Virus record (IMG/VR): IMGVR_UViG_3300042914_000213
Location: 1-25,882 of that record
Length of the DNA: 25,882 nucleotides
Strand: one strand, 5' to 3'
Origin: a virus
Shown here piece after piece: positions 22,004-25,882 of the stretch; the first letter of the stretch is position 1; every line of letters starts with the position of its first letter. Made by a program: the position numbers and the translations under genes. The notes below the pieces were generated by a model. That model was not told the DNA's origin, ran no database searches, and was given only the letters and a program-made list of their open reading frames with translations.

Positions 22004-23263
22004 TTATACAACCCATTTGGCATTGATAGGCAAATCTGACGACCATGAATCATCGCTCTCGTCAAGCCCGATTGCTAGGTATCTAAACGCATCTGAGTAG
22101 TGGCTAGACCAGTCATGCAGTGGCTTGTCGTAGAACACCTGTTGCTTCTCGTTATATTCACGACGATAGTTCCGCAAAGCATCTAGTCCCGTCTTAGTCT
22201 TGTGGTCAAACCAGCAACGTGGGAGCAAGCGTCTGACAGCTTGTATTCCATCGGCTACAGACAGTCTAGGCGCAACTGTAATCTCTAAGCCAGCCTCGTT
22301 AAGAACCTCCTTACGGCTCTTACCAGTGCCTAGTTCCCTTACCTCCACATCGTGCGGCAGTATCTGTGCAAAGCCTTCGTACTTGTTTTCCCTGAGCCAC
22401 GATACATACCAGTCCAAACCGACTCCGTGGTTCTCGACGCAATCGATAATCCTAACTTCTTTGCCAGCCAACTGAGCAACGAACAAGCATGTAGAGTCAC
22501 CCATACCGAGATCCCAAGCAACAAAAGACCGGCAAAGATCATCCCGGTCAATAGTCGTGATCCTAGACTTGGCTTCGAGATCGTTAATAATCTGACCATA
22601 ATAACTACCCTCAACTGGTGCATCAAAAGAACACTCGAATTCTTGCAAATACTTATCTTCTCCCATTTCTTGACGAGAAGACCATAGCTCTTTCTCTGGG
22701 ATAATATTTGTCTGCGAAGCCCTAAACTCAACTAACGCCCAATCCTCAGTTACTTTGGCTCTATCGCGCAACCCTTTATAGTGATTGTTCCCTTTCGGGG
22801 TTCCGATGAATAGCGCCCATCCAAGACGATCAGCTAGGGCAGGACGAAGAATCTCGTTCCAAATCTTAGGATTCATATCGCCAACTTCGTCTAGCACTAC
22901 TCCATCGTAGTACCCACCTCGTAACGAATCTGGGTTTTCAGCGCCATGTAGCGAAATCCTACGTCCCCAGAAATCTACCCTAAGTTCCGATATATTAGCC
23001 ACTGCACCTAGTGGAGCCGTATATTTAACTAAATAATCAAAGGCAATTCTTTTGGCTTGGGCATAAGTTGGCGCGACATAGGCGTATCTAGGAGCCTCTA
23101 GCTGGCACTCTATAGCCTGTTTAACAATCTGGTTAATAGCTGCAACAGTCTTGCCAAACCGCCTGTGCATAACTCCGACAACGAAGCGGTTATTGTCTAA
23201 CGCCTCATGCAGAGTTAGTTGATGTTCCCTTGGCTTATAAGGGATCTCGATTACTTCACTCAT
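22004..23263 (-). CDS. terL: terminase large subunit
   Basis: This 419-residue protein is a packaging motor with ATPase and nuclease domains. The P-loop is H33-R-R-F-G-K-T39, an Arg-rich variant seen in Terminase_6-type enzymes. Walker B is DGVVLDE at 120-126 with E126 as the catalytic Glu, and motif III follows at FIGTPKG. The C-terminal RNase H-like nuclease shows the first acid in FVAWDLGMGDST and a late acid in SSHYSDAFRYLAIG. It cuts concatemers and drives DNA through the portal. The ATG overlaps the methyltransferase stop (ATGA at 23260-23263). It ends 28 bases before the portal start. Confidence 0.93.
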   Translation of the reverse strand: MSEVIEIPYKPREHQLTLHEALDNNRFVVGVMHRRFGKTVAAINQIVKQAIECQLEAPRYAYVAPTYAQAKRIAFDYLVKYTAPLGAVANISELRVDFWGRRISLHGAENPDSLRGGYYDGVVLDEVGDMNPKIWNEILRPALADRLGWALFIGTPKGNNHYKGLRDRAKVTEDWALVEFRASQTNIIPEKELWSSRQEMGEDKYLQEFECSFDAPVEGSYYGQIINDLEAKSRITTIDRDDLCRSFVAWDLGMGDSTCLFVAQLAGKEVRIIDCVENHGVGLDWYVSWLRENKYEGFAQILPHDVEVRELGTGKSRKEVLNEAGLEITVAPRLSVADGIQAVRRLLPRCWFDHKTKTGLDALRNYRREYNEKQQVFYDKPLHDWSSHYSDAFRYLAIGLDESDDSWSSDLPINAKWVV

Positions 23264-23871
23264 ACAAATATCTTTTGCTTTTGTGCATCATTTATTCGGT
23301 CACAAGCAATATCAAAATATTTTCTTTCTCGTTCTATCCCAATAAACTTTTTCCCCGTTTGCACACAAGCAACACCAGTGGTTCCAGATCCCATAAATGG
23401 ATCAAGAACTGACTGTATGTTTCCAGCTTTTTCTAGTGTCCAAAGCATTACCTTTAAAGGCTTCATGGTTGGATGAATCTTTTTTTCACCAGACCAATGA
23501 TGTGACAAATGCCTAACTTGTTTTCCAAAATTAGTCCATGCCATTTCGCATTCACTGAAACTTCTTCCGTCATTTTTTTTGTGCCAAATTAACCAATCAT
23601 TTGTCGGTGGTAATTGATCCGAAAAATAATTTCCACCCCAAAAACAGGCATATTTAGAAACACTTAACCAAATAGAAACATCTGGGGCTGATTCATCCCA
23701 ATCCCCACCACGATCAAATTCTTTCTTACCTTTGCCTAATGTTTGTTTATTTGCGCTTATTCCATACGGAGGATCAGTAATCACAGCATCAACTTTGTCT
23801 AATGTCGGCAGTATGTCCATGCAATCGCCAAGGTATAGGGTAGCGTCCCCTATTGTGACTATTTCTGCCAT
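23260..23871 (-). CDS. DNA methyltransferase, beta-class N6-adenine (or N4-cytosine) type
   Basis: The 203 residues have catalytic motif IV D33-P-P-Y36 (AVITDPPYGI) before the SAM-binding motif I DPFMGSGTTG at 157-166, the order of the beta class. HPTMKPLKVMLWTLEKA lies just before motif I. DPPY favours adenine N6. No restriction endonuclease adjoins, so it is an orphan that may protect phage DNA or mark packaging sites. It is inserted between the small- and large-terminase genes, overlapping both. Sampled 60-base lines are about 33-38% G+C against 45-57% in the terminase genes, suggesting separate acquisition. It carries an A8 run in the coding strand (23573-23580). Confidence 0.9.
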   Translation of the reverse strand: MAEIVTIGDATLYLGDCMDILPTLDKVDAVITDPPYGISANKQTLGKGKKEFDRGGDWDESAPDVSIWLSVSKYACFWGGNYFSDQLPPTNDWLIWHKKNDGRSFSECEMAWTNFGKQVRHLSHHWSGEKKIHPTMKPLKVMLWTLEKAGNIQSVLDPFMGSGTTGVACVQTGKKFIGIERERKYFDIACDRINDAQKQKIFV

Positions 23872-24158
23872 GTAACCACGTGCTGCTGAGGAGCACCGTC
23901 AAGTCCTGTGACCTCAGTCCTAGCCAACTTAGGGATATGGTACTCAGATAGCTTCTGGATAATGTCCAATGCCTTATGAGGATCTTTATCAGCCACCTCA
24001 TTAAGCCATCTATCCATGTTAGGAGCATTGCGCTCTAGTAGGTTAGCTATAGCTTCTCTTACGATGCTTGTGGACTTATTAGGCATTCCCTTAGGTCTAC
24101 CCGGCCCTGCTAGTCCTTTGCCGATTTCTGGCGTTTTAAAATCGCTATTTGTTTCCAT
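23859..24158 (-). CDS. small terminase-like DNA-binding protein
   Basis: The 99 residues contain the basic motif GRPKGMPNKSTSIVREAIAN, which is found at the N-terminus of many phage small-terminase or DUF5681-type proteins, then a helical section (LLERNAPNMDRWLNEVADKD and HKALDIIQKLSEYHIPKLAR). It probably recognises packaging DNA and recruits the large subunit. Small terminases are poorly conserved, so this rests mainly on the motif and on position upstream of terL. AAGGA lies ten bases before the ATG. It overlaps the methyltransferase start by 13 bases. Confidence 0.65.
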   Translation of the reverse strand: METNSDFKTPEIGKGLAGPGRPKGMPNKSTSIVREAIANLLERNAPNMDRWLNEVADKDPHKALDIIQKLSEYHIPKLARTEVTGLDGAPQQHVVTWQK

Positions 24159-24179
24159 AATTGCATTATCCTTTGGATG

Positions 24180-24887
24180 TCATGCGTAGAACATATCGTA
24201 CATATCTGGCCTGTTAGCCTTTATCCACTCTCGTGGTTCCTCATGGCATTTCTTGTAGTCAGTCCCTACTGTCTGGCTCCCTGCATGATGCACATAAGCC
24301 CTCGATACGAAATGCCTAAATCCTGCCTCTTGCAGGTCATGGCATATTATATTATCGGAATACCAATTAGTGCTAGGAAACTTGGCTGTCTCCCATGCCT
24401 TCCTGCTTATGCTGGCAAATATCGGAGCAATTACGCCAGTTTCCTTAATCTTTGACTCACTAGCCCACCTCAGCCCTACCTGCTGATCTTGCTCTACAGG
24501 GAATCTAATGTTTTGGTCATGCAGCACATAGTCAGACCTAGCTCCCAAGAAACCTACCTCAATGTTGTTCTCTTGGATAAGTTTATAGTCTGTCCCCAAT
24601 AACTTTATAGTCTCAGGATTCAGCACAACATCGTCATTACTCAGGATTACCGAGTCAAACTTCCCATGCTCGAAAGCGTAGTCTGTAGCTACATTGTAAG
24701 CATCGCCAAAGTTATCAGCCTGATTCGGCCTCCAGACCAAGTTAGGCAGGATGCTCTTAGCCCTATGCCAAAGCTCTAGACTATTCCCAGATAGGTATAC
24801 AGGCATCGTTGGGGCATAGACCCTGATACTCTCCAGCAATACAGTTACACCCGGATTCTTAATCGTACAGATGACTATTGCTTGCAC
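24180..24887 (-). CDS. GT2-like glycosyltransferase
   Basis: The 235 residues follow a GT-A plan: N-terminal strand (QAIVICTIKNPG), donor-site strand (VYLSGNS), the loop DNFGDAYNVATDYAFEHGKF, metal/donor motif N84-D85-D86 in SVILSNDDVVLNPE, and an acceptor half with GLRWASES, SRKAWETAKFP and a late His-rich strand (SRAYVHHAGSQT). It begins with GTG at 24887 inside the preceding methyltransferase gene, without a strong ribosome site, so it is probably translated by coupling. With the acetyltransferase and methyltransferase it forms a glycan-modification block. The acceptor is unknown. Confidence 0.8.
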   Translation of the reverse strand: MQAIVICTIKNPGVTVLLESIRVYAPTMPVYLSGNSLELWHRAKSILPNLVWRPNQADNFGDAYNVATDYAFEHGKFDSVILSNDDVVLNPETIKLLGTDYKLIQENNIEVGFLGARSDYVLHDQNIRFPVEQDQQVGLRWASESKIKETGVIAPIFASISRKAWETAKFPSTNWYSDNIICHDLQEAGFRHFVSRAYVHHAGSQTVGTDYKKCHEEPREWIKANRPDMYDMFYA

Positions 24888-25405
24888 AGTGTTACTTTCA
24901 TGGAATCTACTGCTCTTGGCGTTCTAAGAATTTCCTGATCGGGAAGTCCGGCCTCTGACATCTCTGTGCCCAATTCCGTCAGCTTGAACTGGATTTCTTC
25001 TAGCTTAAACCCTGACTCCCACCCCAAATACCAGCACCAATCAGTGTAATACAGCCAACTGTTCTCATTAAATGCCCGTACATGAGTCGGATCTTGCCAT
25101 GCACCCAGACTTAATTCATACGGAACAGAAATAATAAATTTCCCGTTCGGTAAAAGCAGGTCTCGGCAGTTCCTCATGGCGCTAACCAAATCTGGGATAT
25201 GCTCCAGAACATCGTTAGCTAAGATAGTGTCAAATATCTCTGGCCTTATCTTGATCTGACCAAAGCGGGTCTCAATTACCTCACCCCATTGCACTTTAGA
25301 AATATCACATACCCAGTCAGGTTTTACCCTTGCCTGAATATCTGAATTTAAACAGTCTTCTCTCCAGTCTTTGCCGGAGCCTAAGTTAAGGGTTAAGGGC
25401 TGCAA
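24875..25405 (-). CDS. SAM-dependent methyltransferase, class I (Methyltransf_11-like)
   Basis: The 176 residues show motif I as LNLGSGKDW (G9-x-G11) with the acidic strand-2 end at D22. Then comes the post-motif ILANDVLEHIPD (62-71), and LLLPNGKFIISVPYE, a typical motif III strand. It is short for the class. The start is TTG at 25405, supported by GAGG six bases upstream and by motif I beginning at residue 6; no ATG fits. It overlaps the acetyltransferase by 20 bases and the glycosyltransferase by 13. A small-molecule or sugar substrate is more likely than DNA (inference from neighbours). Confidence 0.82.
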   Translation of the reverse strand: MQPLTLNLGSGKDWREDCLNSDIQARVKPDWVCDISKVQWGEVIETRFGQIKIRPEIFDTILANDVLEHIPDLVSAMRNCRDLLLPNGKFIISVPYELSLGAWQDPTHVRAFNENSWLYYTDWCWYLGWESGFKLEEIQFKLTELGTEMSEAGLPDQEILRTPRAVDSMKVTLCKQ

Positions 25406-25882
25406 TTAGATCCTCTACGTTATCGGAACATAATAAAGGGATAAGCTCTTTGATACGGCTGTCAGGTAGATTCCACCACGGTTTTTTTAAAAGCCTTTCT
25501 ATCTGGTCTTCAGTGAACCGCAGCTTCAATACTTTGGCCGGGTTCCCACCAACAATCGAATAAGCAGGAACATCCTTAACCACAACAGCCTTAGCCGATA
25601 TAACAGCGCCATCGCCAATCGTTACCCCTGAGAATATCGTAGCGCCTGACCCTATCCAGACATCGTTCCCAATGACAACATTACCCTTAGTTGCCGGGTG
25701 TCCTTTGCCATGCCAAGGGAATTTGTCCTGATGAATATGCCCAAACGGATAAGTAGTTACCCAGTCAGTTCTATGATTTCCACCGAGGAATATCTCTACA
25801 TTGTCAGCAATAGAACAAAAAGCGCCGATTAATACATCAGCGCCCTCACCCCATTCCCTTAAACGGATGTTTTCAATCCCAT
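25386..25882 (-). CDS. hexapeptide-repeat (LbH) O-acetyltransferase, xenobiotic-acetyltransferase type, 5' partial
   Basis: The frame runs open to the right edge, so the N-terminus is missing; 164 residues are visible. They show left-handed beta-helix turns (VLIGAFCSIADNVEI; VVIGNDVWIGSGATIFSGVT; IGDGAVISAKAVVVKDVPAY), the loop GGNHRTDWVTTYPF with the family's catalytic His (36th visible residue, codon 25773-25775), and SIVGGNPAKVLKLRF before a C-terminal helix. These are hallmarks of XAT/CatB-like trimeric enzymes using acetyl-CoA. Such enzymes acetylate drugs or sugars; beside a glycosyltransferase, sugar O-acetylation is the better guess. Position within a longer surface-modification cluster to the right is likely. 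Confidence 0.88.
   Translation of the reverse strand, partial: GIENIRLREWGEGADVLIGAFCSIADNVEIFLGGNHRTDWVTTYPFGHIHQDKFPWHGKGHPATKGNVVIGNDVWIGSGATIFSGVTIGDGAVISAKAVVVKDVPAYSIVGGNPAKVLKLRFTEDQIERLLKKPWWNLPDSRIKELIPLLCSDNVEDLIAALNP

Noticed and set aside
22003-22008. TATAAT on the minus strand between large terminase and portal as a promoter
   Set aside because: It overlaps the terminase stop codon and has no acceptable -35 hexamer at 16-18 bases. It is most likely chance.
23573-23580. A8 run in the methyltransferase gene as a programmed frameshift site
   Set aside because: The frame is intact across it with all motifs on both sides, and no alternative product is evident in another frame. It is only a potential slippage site.

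Overview
The window is part of a tailed-phage genome, most likely a podovirus-type phage of an uncultured Gram-negative (perhaps freshwater) bacterium. The evidence is the dense packing, with ATGA/TAATG overlaps at nearly every junction and Shine-Dalgarno-led starts. It carries a P22-type portal, an SU10-type HK97-fold major capsid protein, a short-tail adaptor and nozzle, ejection-type internal proteins, and no tape measure or tail tube. No integrase, tRNA, rRNA, insertion sequence or CRISPR array was found. The host assignment is inference only.

Layout. Positions 1-172 hold no confident gene but contain a strong long-range inverted repeat just ahead of a three-gene plus-strand operon (173-862): a Cro-like HTH protein, a MazG-like nucleotide pyrophosphohydrolase and a DUF3310 protein. 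This operon converges with, and overlaps by 11 bases, a long minus-strand late module that fills the rest of the window. Read in its own direction (right to left), that module has these parts: (1) a sugar/surface block of LbH acetyltransferase (cut by the window edge), SAM methyltransferase and GT-A glycosyltransferase; (2) packaging, with a small-terminase-like protein, an AT-rich beta-class DNA methyltransferase and the large terminase; (3) head, with portal, a small protein, scaffold and major capsid; (4) a small protein, a second glycosyltransferase and the head-tail adaptor; (5) tail appendages: two small virion proteins, a striking repeat protein, an S74 self-cleaving tail spike, a second receptor-binding-like protein and a tiny tail-assembly-chaperone-like protein; (6) nozzle, jelly-roll-like protein, GNAT-like protein and four Ala/Gly/Gln-rich ejection-type proteins; (7) a collar-domain fibre; (8) lysis, with two small membrane proteins, a 3TM holin, a GH24 endolysin and a small exported or lipoprotein-like protein; (9) a Cys-rich small protein and an HTH-metallophosphoesterase fusion.

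How they work together. Terminase and portal package DNA into a capsid built on the scaffold. The adaptor and nozzle close the vertex, the fibres and spikes bind the host, and the Gly/Ala-rich proteins probably leave the virion with the DNA. The holin and endolysin then release progeny. The two glycosyltransferases, acetyltransferase and methyltransferase are co-transcribed with late genes, so they may decorate virions or host surface glycans. The most unusual items are: a 236-residue protein with eight gap-free 20-residue repeats followed by a Trp-every-10-residues tail; an 11-bp RNA hairpin directly after the capsid gene whose G-U wobbles mark it as a minus-strand RNA; the 12-bp inverted repeat in the leader; and base-composition breaks in the DNA methyltransferase and in the HTH part of the phosphoesterase.
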